NCBI GenBank assembly: GCA_035235625.1
Contig: CP141140.1
Span: forward strand, 20,170,685-20,234,684
Reading direction: 5' to 3'
Length of the DNA stretch: 64,000 bases
Source: Saururus chinensis
Taxonomy: Eukaryota > Streptophyta > Magnoliopsida > Piperales > Saururaceae
In this document: positions 54,901 to 64,000 of the stretch, one piece after another
Layout: every line of letters starts with the position of its first letter
How positions within the stretch are numbered: position 1 is the stretch's first letter
Made by a program: the position numbers and the translations under genes
The notes under the pieces: model-generated
Databases searched by the model: none
Told to the model about the DNA's origin: nothing
The model's input: the letters and a program-made list of their open reading frames with translations, nothing else

Positions 54901-57900
54901 TTGGACCCCACTGTTTGCTTGAGTAGTCATGGCAAGGGTACTATTCCTGGTGGGTCCCATGTAGGAGGTGTTATAGCGGGCACCGCATTTAAGGGCACTG
55001 TGGTCAAAAGAACCCACAGATTAGGCAAGCAGGGCATGGGGGACAAAAACCACCATGCCCACGGCCATAGCGCGGGTGATCCCTGCCCCCATGGCGAAAG
55101 TTGGGGTGGGGAGGACGATAATTTGTTAAGGGGGAGTGGGGAGCAGTCCTTGGGCTGCATATGCAGTAGCCGGTGAGGGGGCCGTGGTGGCCGGAGGGAT
55201 ACCCAAGGGGGGGCCGAGGAGGAGTTGGCCCAGGGCCGCTGTGAGAGGACCCAGGATGGCATGTGGGCTGGAGACAGAGGGGGAGTTGCCGGTGGCGACG
55301 TGAAGCACCATGGGATGGGCAAGCGGCGGTCTAGCGGGGGTAGTTTGTTGGAGTTTGAGGGTGGCTTCTTCAGCGATGAGCAGGTTCCACAGTTCGGGAG
55401 GGAGTCCGGTGAGGGTCTAGTGCAGTAAGTCAGCATTGTTTACTAGAACACCGACGGCAGCCAGCTAGTCTACCAATTGTCGGAGCTGGTCGAGGTAGGC
55501 CGCCATCCCGGTGGGGCCGAAGTGGCACTGGTGGAGCTCCCCCATGAGGTGGATGACCGCTGCCGGAGAAGTGGACAGATATCTAGCGGCGACGGCGGTC
55601 CAGAGATCGGCGGAGGTGGTGTGAGTGAGGAAGTGGCGGACGACAGTCGGCCCGATGGTAGCTCAGAGAAAGACGAGCAGGTGGTGATCCGTGGCGAGCC
55701 GGTCGGAGTAAGAGGGCTGAGCAGATGAGTCTGCTGGCGAGGGACATGGCAGGGAGCCATCGACGTAGGGGAGGAGATGGTAGGTGGCCAAGACAGAGGC
55801 GGTGGTCATGCACTAGACCAAGAAGTTGGAGCCGTCGAGACGGACAGTGATGAGGCTGGACAGGTTGGAGACAAGGAATTTAATGAAGGTGGGAACGGTC
55901 GGGAGGAAATCGGCCGCGGTGGGAGGGATGGATGGCAAAGGGTGGTTAGGGGAGGTAGAGGCGATGGTGGGCACTGGAGAGGTGAGGGGATCCATAGGAA
56001 GAAGGGGAACGAGCCGGTGAGGGGATGGGAGGAGAAAGGCGAGTTTTTTTGTGATGGAGAAGATGGCTGATCACAGAGGGAGACCGGAGAGGCGTGAGTC
56101 GCGGAGTGAGGAGGCGACTGGATGACTGGCCAGAGGGGGAAGTCGCAGATCGGTGGACAAGGCGAGAGAAGTTACTGGCTGGAGAGCGAGTGGAGGGTGA
56201 TGGGGGAGAGCCGGAGGAGAAACGATGGATGGTGAGATGGTGGCGAGTTGCGGGAGGCAGTGAGCAGGCAGAGGAGGAGAGAACGAGACAGAGGGAGGAA
56301 GCCGACAGTGACTGATGGACGGGCAGGGAGAGAGGGGAATGGCCGGTGATGGGGCTAGTGATGACGGGAAGTAAGGAGAGTGAGGAGAGGAAAGAGGCTG
56401 GCGACTGGGCAACCGGCGGTGATAAACAGTGAGATGGGGATGGGAGTGATGGGAGGTTGATGGGGAATAGTGGTTTGCAGCAGGAGATGGGCTCGAGGCG
56501 GCTACAGGGGATGGGCTCGAGGCTGTAGAGGAGGGAGACAGCACGGGGAACCGAGAAAGAGATGATGTGAGAGGCAGTACGGGGAACCGGGAAAGAAGTG
56601 ATGGGGAAAGAAACGGGAGGATATCAACTAGAAGGGGATGGGTGCACGTTGTATTAGGCGTTAGCTTGGCCTGGCGTCCGACTCCATGAAGAGGAAGAAG
56701 ATTTTAATAGTAGTAAAAGTTGTGTTGTGTACAGTATTTATAGGGAAGATCCGAAGAGACAAATCCGGGGTGAATCCCTTAAGAATATTACAATGGATTA
56801 CATATAGTGTGAGGATATTACATAGAATCACAGATTGGGAGTAGGAAAGGTAAATGTGAGGGAGAAAGGATTTGGTTCCCTTAATAGTTACCAATTCACC
56901 TTAAAGCTAACGCTCTTAGGAAATGACTAACCATTTATATTAACTACAGTAATGCCCCTTTGTACATGAAAACACCACGTATTATTGCATGTGAATGGAA
57001 GTGAACAGACAACAGGAAGCACTACTCCCAAGGACTTGAAATGGGTATTTAGAGCTTTGTTACCATGTTAGTTACCACTCTTAAGCTGTTAGGAAAAGAC
57101 AAGCTATTTATATTAGCCACGCTAACACATTTTATAACTGTCAAAATGATGACAAAAAGTTTATGCAAGATCGAGAAGCAAGTTTTGTGCTGGATGTACT
57201 TCCTGAGGCAACTTTTAGAGTTGGGAATAATGAGATGAAAATCTCTATGATTTTCGTAGTATGCCTTTCCTAACTATTAACAGTCAGCTTCATGAAACAA
57301 TAGTTGGAGGAAAAAATTGATGTTCTCTAAAGAGTATGTTAAGACTTAAACAAATATTGGACAAACAAATAATACTCTAACATTCTCATCTTCCAACACA
57401 AAGCCGACATCAAAATAACCAGTCCCTTGAAGCATGAATTTTAATGCAGTTACTTATTCTAGATAATAAGAATAGGACTTCTCCTTTCCTTTAATAGTAG
57501 ACTTACCAATAGAAATTCATTTTATTTGGCTTTTCCATTTGGTCCAAAGAGTAAGTGCTTACTTATTAGGAAATGGCCTATCCTTAAGGTTTGGTGGGAT
57601 CCACCTAAAAATTCTACCACTTTGAAGCTCGTTGCTGCAATTTTTAATTTCTATTGTTAGTCCAAGCATTATACTTGTTCTACTTACATACCCTTGTGAA
57701 TAGAGTTGATTGAAAAGGAACTAATCTTATCCTCCTCTTAGCCAGAGGTGTCAAAATTAATGTCAGTAACAGTGTAACACATGATTTCAACAACTGATAT
57801 GAAATGTTTTAAACTAGGTTACAAAAAAAATGTTAAGAAATTTTGATCGTTCACTTTCCCCTTCTTTGGTATAAAACATCCCATCAAAGACCCAAATAGT

Positions 57901-58309
57901 TAAATTTTTTTTCTATAATGGGCAGGTTTTTATGTATAACTGGAATGCATCTGGCTCTAAATGTTACACTACTATTATATTGCAGGAATATGTACCTGAG
58001 GACGTGGAAAGCATTGCTGGTTTTGAACCTCCTCAGTCTCCAGAATCTAGCTACAACAACTTGCACCTTAGTTCAGAGGACTACTCAAAAGAGCCTCCAC
58101 TTGCCCCTCCACATTTAAACCTCACGCTGCTCAATTCGCCTTCCTTTGTGGATTCCACCTCACAGTTGTCAAGACCTCCGCATGTGATGCTCAATCATCT
58201 ATACGTACAAAAAGGTCGGAGTAGTCAGCCCGTCTTGGCCCTTGGCACTACTCATAGGTTTTTGGCAAAGTATGTTACAGTGGTTCTTTACAAGTCTATT
58301 CAGAAGTAA
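45951..58309 (+). CDS. KINB2: SnRK1 regulatory beta subunit (AKINbeta2-type)
   Basis: Four coding exons: 45951-46130, 49544-49722, 50194-50356 and 57986-58309, all at GT/AG sites with continuous frame, giving 281 aa (from memory the Arabidopsis protein is about 289). The start [10 protein letters not shown] has the Gly2 context for N-myristoylation and matches the beta-2 N-terminus; [10 protein letters not shown] and [11 protein letters not shown] follow. Residues about 95-174 form the AMPK-type glycogen/starch-binding domain ([25 protein letters not shown]), with sugar-contact tryptophans at 117 and 151; the Lys seen in animal AMPK beta is Arg144 here. The C-terminal ASC domain (about 235-281: [28 protein letters not shown]) scaffolds the kinase alpha and gamma-type subunits. 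By family, it targets SnRK1, a low-energy-signalling kinase, to membranes and substrates. Intron 1 (3.4 kb) holds a TRIM; intron 3 (7.6 kb) holds a 5.3-kb antisense copia element. Exons look intact. Confidence 0.93.
48246..48569 (-). mobile_element. TRIM (miniature LTR retrotransposon) in KINB2 intron 1
   Basis: Two direct terminal repeats, 48246-48366 (121 bp) and 48450-48569 (120 bp), each run on the + strand from TGTTRGAACCA to TTATCCAACA. They flank only about 83 bp. Read on the minus strand, the sequence next to the right-hand LTR is TGGTATCAAAG, a match to the initiator-Met tRNA primer-binding site. A purine-rich tract (CATGTAGGGAG) precedes the left-hand LTR. A perfect 5-bp target duplication, GTTAT, lies at 48241-48245 and 48570-48574. 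No coding capacity. The two LTRs differ at roughly a quarter of positions by eye, so the insertion is old. Confidence 0.88.
51602..51803 (-). repeat. 3' LTR of the intronic copia element
   Basis: On the + strand it runs TGAAGAGGAAGAGG…GGTTCCCTTAATA, 202 bp. In element orientation it starts TATTAAGGG and ends CCTCTTCA, so the canonical TG is replaced by TA at one end. Confidence 0.9.
56687..56886 (-). repeat. 5' LTR of the intronic copia element
   Basis: 200 bp, aligned end to end with 51602-51803 with about 14 substitutions and one 2-bp indel by eye. The GTTAC target copy follows at 56887-56891. Confidence 0.9.
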
Positions 58310-60531
58310 CTCTTCTTTTACTGGAGTTATATCTTCTGAAGTATTGTATGAACTGTAGGAGCATTAGATGTAGGAGAGTATTTTTTTGAACAGTGTAATT
58401 ACTTTAGTATTCTCTTAAATATAATTTAGACAATGTATTGTGTTCTGCGATCAATTTATGCTTGTGTGCTAACTGGACGGTTCCCTCATTCTTTGTCGTC
58501 AGTACTTCATCACCACAGCCTGCTGTTTCTTGGAATATAAGATGGGGCAAAACAAAAAACAAGTGATCAAATCAGTTGAAATGGCCTGGAGATGTTGACT
58601 TTTATCTGATGTGTCATTCCTTGCATTGGATTAGGAATCAACTGTAATGAATGGGACAAAATCTGGCTTGAATGGCGTAGAACAATAAATCGAGTACCCA
58701 TACCCCCCAATAAAGAAGAAAGGAAAAAAATTACGTATAGTTCCTAGCCAGTGGCTTTTACTCAAATCATTCAACAAATTTACTTCTCCATTTTGAGTAA
58801 GGCACGATTGTGGCTTGGATGTTGGGGTGGGGCGTTGGGGAAAGCAGACGCAGTTGAACCTCTCAAAGTAAATGGAAAGAGGCTGGTCTCTGGGCCGAGC
58901 ACAGATGAGCTTCAGCTAGCCAGAGCGTGGTTAGATCAATTGGAAAAGTGAATCTCGAGGCTTAGTTATCAGCATTTACAGAAACCCGGAAGAATCAGCA
59001 AACACCAGTTTGACAAAGAATGGGCCTCTGATTTTAAATGCTTCATACCCCACTGCTTTGTCACCGACTTAGGATTAGTCCATGTACACAAAGGGCAATC
59101 TTTGTTTGGCAGCAAGATATCGGTACTCTATAAGACACCGGTTGCTCTGCCTTGCTAGTCAGGTCTGTTAGGTTTATTTTTATATTAAAAATATTAAGTG
59201 GCCCAACTATCTTTATTAATATTATTTTAGGCTTTTAAAATTATCAAGGTAATGGGCCTGAGTCTAAATATCTATTAAGTTATAGTTTTAAGTTTCTAAA
59301 CCGTTGGCTAACTTGTAAAGATTATGAGGTTCTTAAAAATGGTGTTTTAGTTTAATTATAAATATACTATTAGTCATTCTAATACGGTGCCTTAAGTAAG
59401 ATTATTCTCAATCAAGTTTTAAACCAGAAACTCATTGTATAATTCTGAAGGGGATTAACAGAGATAAGGCTTTGTCAAGAAGATTAAGCTTGGTTGAAGG
59501 CTTTAATGGCTACAAGTATACTTAAACCTTGTATATTATGTTTTAATAAGGTCAAACACCCCTTGTTAATAAAAGAAAAGTTAAAATAAAAAAGAAAGTC
59601 TTCATAGATTTTACCAAACTAGAATGATATAAAAAGGTGTCAAATAATTACAATGCATATTAAATGCACATAATATACATAATTAGTTTTTAAAAAGTTT
59701 TGAAGGGGGTAGGAATTGTAACTCTGAAACATGTCAATCTGATGGATTAGCAAACATGGACAGATTGGGCAGTTTCTTTGTTGTATTAATAGGACAAGAA
59801 ACGCAAACTAGGCTGTCCAACATCCCGCCTTCCCATTGGTGGCCCTTTTTGCATAATCTGTGAATGTAAATTCTAGTGAATTTTTTTTTAAATCTTAAAA
59901 ATTTTAAATTTTGTTTGGAAAATATTTTTAAGCAATTTTAATTCTAACAAAATACTAGTTAAAGATAGGTCAGTCTCAAGATTCGGAAGATGATTTTAAG
60001 ATTTTTAACAAAATTATGGTTCTATCCTAATTTAAATAGGCGCAGAATTTAGTTACTAAACAAAATTTTGCCAAATTCACTTAAATCTCCCAAAATCTGA
60101 TGTTAGATGTTATATCCAAACAGACCCTGAAAATGGCCAGAACATTTCAAGTGGATGCAAAATGAATGTTTAGATGCGATCTGTGATTAGAGTTATCTTA
60201 TAAGCGGAAAACTTCAGACTTGGGGTTCACAGTTCTGCAGTTTGAACGTCAAATATGAGTAAGATTTGTTGTTCAATTTACAACACATTCATACAAAGTG
60301 TAAATATGGCGGGAGTTAGGAGAAACAAACAATAATCGCCTGCAAGATGGCCATATTGCTTCTGATTCTGCATTCAAAGGCAAAGAAGTCCACTCGGTAT
60401 TAGTTCACGTAAGTACTCTTACAACGTTTAACCCCCCAAATCTCATGGAGCTTGATGCAGGGCTAACACCACACCGCAAGAAGATGATATAACAAAAGTA
60501 CACACCAAACTGAGTTTTCAGCCTCCGCGCT
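58310..60531. other. KINB2 3' flank and intergenic DNA
   Basis: The first few hundred bases probably include the KINB2 3' UTR (AT-rich, several AATATAA/AATAAA-like words); the exact poly(A) site is not determinable. An ORF at 58751-58951 resembles nothing I recognise. The rest is AT-rich without genes. Confidence 0.45.
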
Positions 60532-62456
60532 TCAGCCTTCCACAAGATAGATTTCAGCAATTGGAGAGGCTCTAGGGAAAGCTAGAAGTTTATCTCTAAG
60601 CTTCACGAGAAGCTGAGACTTCTCGGACCAGCTGGTAAATGAATATTCCTTTGTGGTAATGATTTTCATTTTTGCGAGCATCTTTGAGTTCCTAAGCAAG
60701 ATGTTAACAAACTGTAATTGCCTGTAATGGGAACCAAGAAATCTGTTCACTGCATTAGTCCCCTTTTCCATTTCATTAGAGTCATTTCCGCCCATAAAGC
60801 CATAGAATTTTACTATCCTGAGGTGCTTCAGCAAGTGAGAGAAACAATGCCCCAGAGTTTTCCAATATTCTCTCTCATCAAAACCACCTTTTTCCTACGG
60901 AAAAAAAATCATGAAAACTTATAGGACAACTGTTTTTCTGTTCAATATTTTAAAAGAAACAGCTTTGGTAAGTTATCAAATGTGAAATAACATAAACCTG
61001 AGCAGCATCTTCCCAATTGCCTAGTACCAGCTTTTTGTCTATCCTTAGTGTTAGCATCTCAAGGTTGGAGAAGCCATTTAGAAGGTGGACAATACCAGGA
61101 AGATCCCATGGTCGCATGCCTGTATTTAGTTCCAAATGGGCAGAACTGAGACGTGGAGTATCCACCTGATGTACTTTGCTCATGGAGAGAATCTGCGAAG
61201 GTAAGCAATTAGTAATAATTCCATAAGAATTTATTCTTCAGTGATTACATGTCAATATCTCATCAAGCGTAACCATACAGTTGATTGGACATAATAATTC
61301 AGCTATGACTTGTGTGCATAAAAGGGTTTCTGCATTCATTCATCCGTTAGTTATGTTTTGACTGAATTTGAAGAGGATGCCTGAATGTCTTCTAAAGTTA
61401 TCAGAGACTCCCAATTCAACACCATGAATTGTGGCATAAAATAACAAGAAGCTTTCGGAAATAAAAGCAACCGAAATGCAGAATTACTTGTCAAAACAAA
61501 CAAAAGCAACCGAAATACAGAAAAGCAAATACCTGAATACAGTAACTACACAGTTGGAGATGTTTGACATGACTGACGTCTTCAAGCAGCTTCTTCAATA
61601 TCTTAAGATCACGAGAACTTGCGAAATAGGACATTCCAAATATATCAAGTGACAGTTCAAAATGAATGCTGGCACTAACAATTGATGCAACGTTCACCAG
61701 CTTATAATCTGTATGTGGACGATTCCCTTTGAGCTCGAAGTACAATAATTTTGGCGCATAGATACTAATTGGAGGGCCCATTGGAGATATATCCTCCACT
61801 TGATAGTACAGATCTTCTATAGTCAAGGACCTAAGGTGCCGGTCATGCCTTATTGTGAGCCTATCTGATCTATTGCAGAAGGCCAAACCCAAATTTTCAA
61901 GAAGGGGGCAAGCAGAAATCAGAGTCTGAAGGCCACCACCGGTTATGAAGACCTGTTGGAGGTACAGAGTTTTAAGAGAGCTCAACTGGAAGGAACTCGG
62001 GCATCTGAGACGACAAACATGCAGTGCTAATTTCACCAGTGACGGACAAGAGAAAAGGTAGGGAGGCAACTCATAAGACGGAATGTCATCCAAACTTGGA
62101 TTTCCATACCACCAAGTTCCATCAAAGAAATGAAGCACTAGTTCTTCAACACCACGCCTAACAGCAAAATTGATCCATGCGTCCACATGACCAGCGTGGC
62201 TACTTTCATACATCACTGAGAAAGAGAACTTACTGATTCTTGTTGCCTCATGGAGAATCAGACTGCGGTTAATGTAATTGACAGTGTCCGTGTAAGCTTC
62301 ACTGAAGTCTAAACTACGTGCACTCCTCCACAGGTACCTCCATCTCTTTGACAGGGTACTAGTTTGTATCACATCTTTAATCCGTAAAAAGGACAGTATA
62401 TGAAGGATTAGACTGTCTGGCAGTTTAGAAACCAGATCTTGGCTGGTGTCCGTCAT
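60532..62456 (-). CDS. F-box/LRR/FBD protein
   Basis: Minus-strand gene of three exons: 62456-61533, 61192-60998 and 60894-60532, all phase 0 at GT/AG sites, giving 493 aa. Residues about 7-50 are an F-box (DLVSKLPDSLILHILSFL, STLSKRWRYLW), which by family binds SKP1 in an SCF ubiquitin ligase. Residues about 120-300 contain leucine-rich repeats of the plant F-box type (FSCPSLVKLALHVC, LSSLKTLYLQ, ACPLLENLGL, IYAPKLLYFELKG). The C-terminal third is an FBD domain (HLLKHLRIVKFYGFMGG, FVNILLRNSKMLAKMKI). The substrate is unknown. The start at 62456 is the first ATG of the exon, but the frame stays open upstream (ADRLSVTCSEVE) to a possible acceptor (TCGCAG) near 62496, so a short 5' exon may add residues. 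All core motifs look intact. Confidence 0.88.
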
Positions 62457-62496
62457 TTCAACTTCACTGCATGTCACACTCAGCCGGTCAGCCTGC

Positions 62497-63735
62497 GATA
62501 TTCAATAAGACATTGATCAAAATCAAGTATAATTATCGGAAAGAAAGATATGTAACATATTTAGCAAAGGCCAAGCGGGTAAAATGGAAAGGTTTGAGTT
62601 CTGTATTGGACTTCATTTTGTTCAATTTAAGTAGTTGAGTATTTAAAAAGAGTGCCATAAGTTTATTTTTCCTTCTCTTATATTTGGGTTTCACCGTTCA
62701 ATAAAAATCACTATTTTACAAATGTAGCTATTAATGTATGGAACTGAGGGAATATATGGCAAAAGATTTATAAGAAAATCACCAAAAATGGATAAAGGAA
62801 ACAAATGACAACACTAATCTTTCTTTTTTATCTTCATTATAGACTCCAGTCTCGGTTCACAATCTTATATAACCTCTGATGAAGTGGAAGTTACAGTCCG
62901 ATCATGAAATAAAAATCAGGAATAGTAGAAGGAAATAAAATTCACAGTCAATCAACAAGTCAACAACAGGGGATCCAATTTAACGTACAGATCCAATATG
63001 ATCTTATACCAAAACCTTGACTATGACTATGAAATCACTGTATTTCGTTTTTCTTCATATAAATGAACTTCCAGTCTCAAAACTAATCAATGAGAAAGCC
63101 GTTTCACAAATGGGTTGACCATATAACTGGGAAACAAACGAAAGAATAAATGGGTAATATAGACGCTGTGTTTTCACTGCACTACACAGAACAAATTGTG
63201 AAAAAAATGAGCAACTACATAAAAAAAATAAGAGAAGAAATTAAGGACAACTTCACTTACAGGTTCTTCCCGAGCTGCGTTGTGTCAATTATTGCCCTCT
63301 CGGTACAATTTAAAGGAAGGAATGTTTCGATTCTCTGTTGAGAAAAAGGTAAAGCACAGCTTAATGGCCAAGACTCGAATGGACAAGCATGATATGGACA
63401 ACCTCTGCTTTCGGATGAAGAGGTACACTGTGCTAGCCTTCTGTACTATCAACTTAGACATGAAATTGTCAGCCAAAACAAACAAACAAAAACCTTAGAC
63501 ACGAAGTTAGAACAGAAAAAAAGAGAAGAAAAACTCTTGTCGTTTGGCATTGATACGTTCAAGGTTGTTGACTTTAGTAGACCAAGCAGAAGACTTTGTG
63601 AAGTTGCTAATTTTCTTATAAAACGTTTTTTGTTTAAAATGTGATTAAATTTAGGAAAAATTATATAAATAATAATTAAAAAATATTTATTAAATAAAAT
63701 TATTTTTTTTCTCAAAGTGGTGTTCTTTTTTGCCA
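62497..63735. other. Upstream region of the F-box gene
   Basis: No coding sequence recognised except a possible unlocated first exon of the F-box gene. A Stowaway-like MITE lies at its right-hand side of the start. The rest is AT-rich. Confidence 0.4.
62597..62755. mobile_element. Degenerate Stowaway-like MITE
   Basis: The internal wording (TTTAATTTAAGTAGTTGAGTA-type, GAGTGCCATAAGTTTATTTTT, ACCGTTCAATAAAAATCAC) and the right end (TTAATGTATGGAACTGAGGG) match the Stowaway-like copies at 23054-23222 and 25075-25275. The left end is eroded. It lies about 100-300 bp upstream of the F-box coding start. Confidence 0.5.
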
Positions 63736-63960
63736 CACAGGTGCTAGCCAAGTAGCTAGCGCCTGCGTGGTTTTTTTTTTAATTTTTAAGTTAATTTTGT
63801 CGTTTATAAGAACGAAAATGGTTTTAAGCTGATTTCGTCCTTTTAAACGACGAAACCGGTTTAAGACCAGTTCACCCGGTTTTGTCGTTCTGAACGACGA
63901 AATCAACTTAAAATGATTTTGTTGTTTTGAACAACGAAATTGCCACAATTCTCCCATTGC
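63736..63960. repeat. Repeat of short palindromes (TTTCGTCGTT…AACGACGAAA)
   Basis: Four imperfect palindromes of 23-25 bp lie at about 63795-63819, 63833-63855, 63880-63903 and 63917-63940, each of the form TTTYGTYGTT-loop-AACRACGAAA. They are separated by 13-25 bp that include GGTTTAAG-type words. An inverted GCTAGC/CTAGCGCC pair precedes them at 63742-63770. It resembles a dispersed plant repeat; the element boundaries may lie outside the window. Confidence 0.65.
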
Positions 63961-64000
63961 AGCCTTTGGTTGGCAATAATGCTGATTGCAAAATAAATTT

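Larger units (their letters stand above)
51602..56886 (-). mobile_element. Fossil Ty1/copia retrotransposon (Ale/Retrofit-like) in KINB2 intron 3
   Basis: A 5285-bp copia element lying antisense to the host gene. LTRs: 56687-56886 (5') and 51602-51803 (3'), about 200 bp each. A perfect 5-bp target duplication, GTTAC, flanks it at 51597-51601 and 56887-56891. Reading the minus strand from right to left, the parts are leader and gag (about 56600-54950), protease region with a DSGA-type motif near 54870, integrase (about 54500-53650), reverse transcriptase (about 53100-52300), RNase H (about 52300-51850), and a purine-rich tract before the 3' LTR. The short LTRs and gene order suggest the Ale lineage. 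The coding region is broken, in the order of ten places. The LTRs differ at about 7% of positions, suggesting a few million years. Confidence 0.92.

Noticed and set aside
53143-56544. Plus-strand ORFs rich in Gly/Glu/Arg between 53.1 and 56.3 kb
   Set aside because: They are antisense shadows of the Ser/Pro/Thr-rich and pol regions of the minus-strand copia element.

Overview
The window is nuclear DNA from a flowering plant, most likely a eudicot. It is AT-rich and mostly non-coding. It holds three recognisable spliced host genes, separated and invaded by plant transposons: Ty1/copia elements, a TRIM, hAT relics and Stowaway-like MITEs. No bacterial, organellar, rRNA, functional tRNA or CRISPR feature was recognised.

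Layout. 0.4-2.3 kb: decayed hAT transposase. 2.99-3.46 kb: hAT-type MITE with a perfect 8-bp target duplication. 6.2-9.6 kb: a probable long solo LTR containing ~55-bp tandem repeats. 10.1-13.6 kb: 63-bp tandem repeats, then a GC-rich LTR-like block that runs directly into a copia LTR. 13.6-19.3 kb: fossil copia element on the + strand. 21.9-24.2 kb: host gene for a secreted Ole e 1/extensin-like protein (2 exons, 200 aa), with MITEs in its intron. 24.5-28.8 kb: more MITEs, an AT microsatellite and a nested hAT-like element carrying a tRNA-like segment. 29-37 kb: intergenic DNA with one fold-back MITE and no recognised gene. 37.1-43.8 kb: a head-to-tail tandem duplication of a ~3.36-kb unit. 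46.0-58.3 kb: host gene for the SnRK1 beta-2 subunit (4 coding exons, 281 aa); intron 1 holds a TRIM and intron 3 a 5.3-kb antisense copia element. 60.5-62.5 kb: minus-strand F-box/LRR/FBD gene (3 exons, at least 493 aa). 63.7-64.0 kb: a repeat built from short palindromes.

The three host genes do not form a pathway. One encodes an energy-sensing kinase subunit, one a probable SCF ubiquitin-ligase substrate receptor, and one a probable cell-wall or secreted protein. Exon borders were read by eye from GT/AG sites, continuous frame and family resemblance. The strongest structural observations are the TRIM with a perfect 5-bp target duplication, the antisense copia element with its own 5-bp duplication in the same host gene, the large tandem duplication, and the nested element near 27-28 kb. 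I found no convincing new molecular system. The interest lies in element nesting and its effect on host gene structure.
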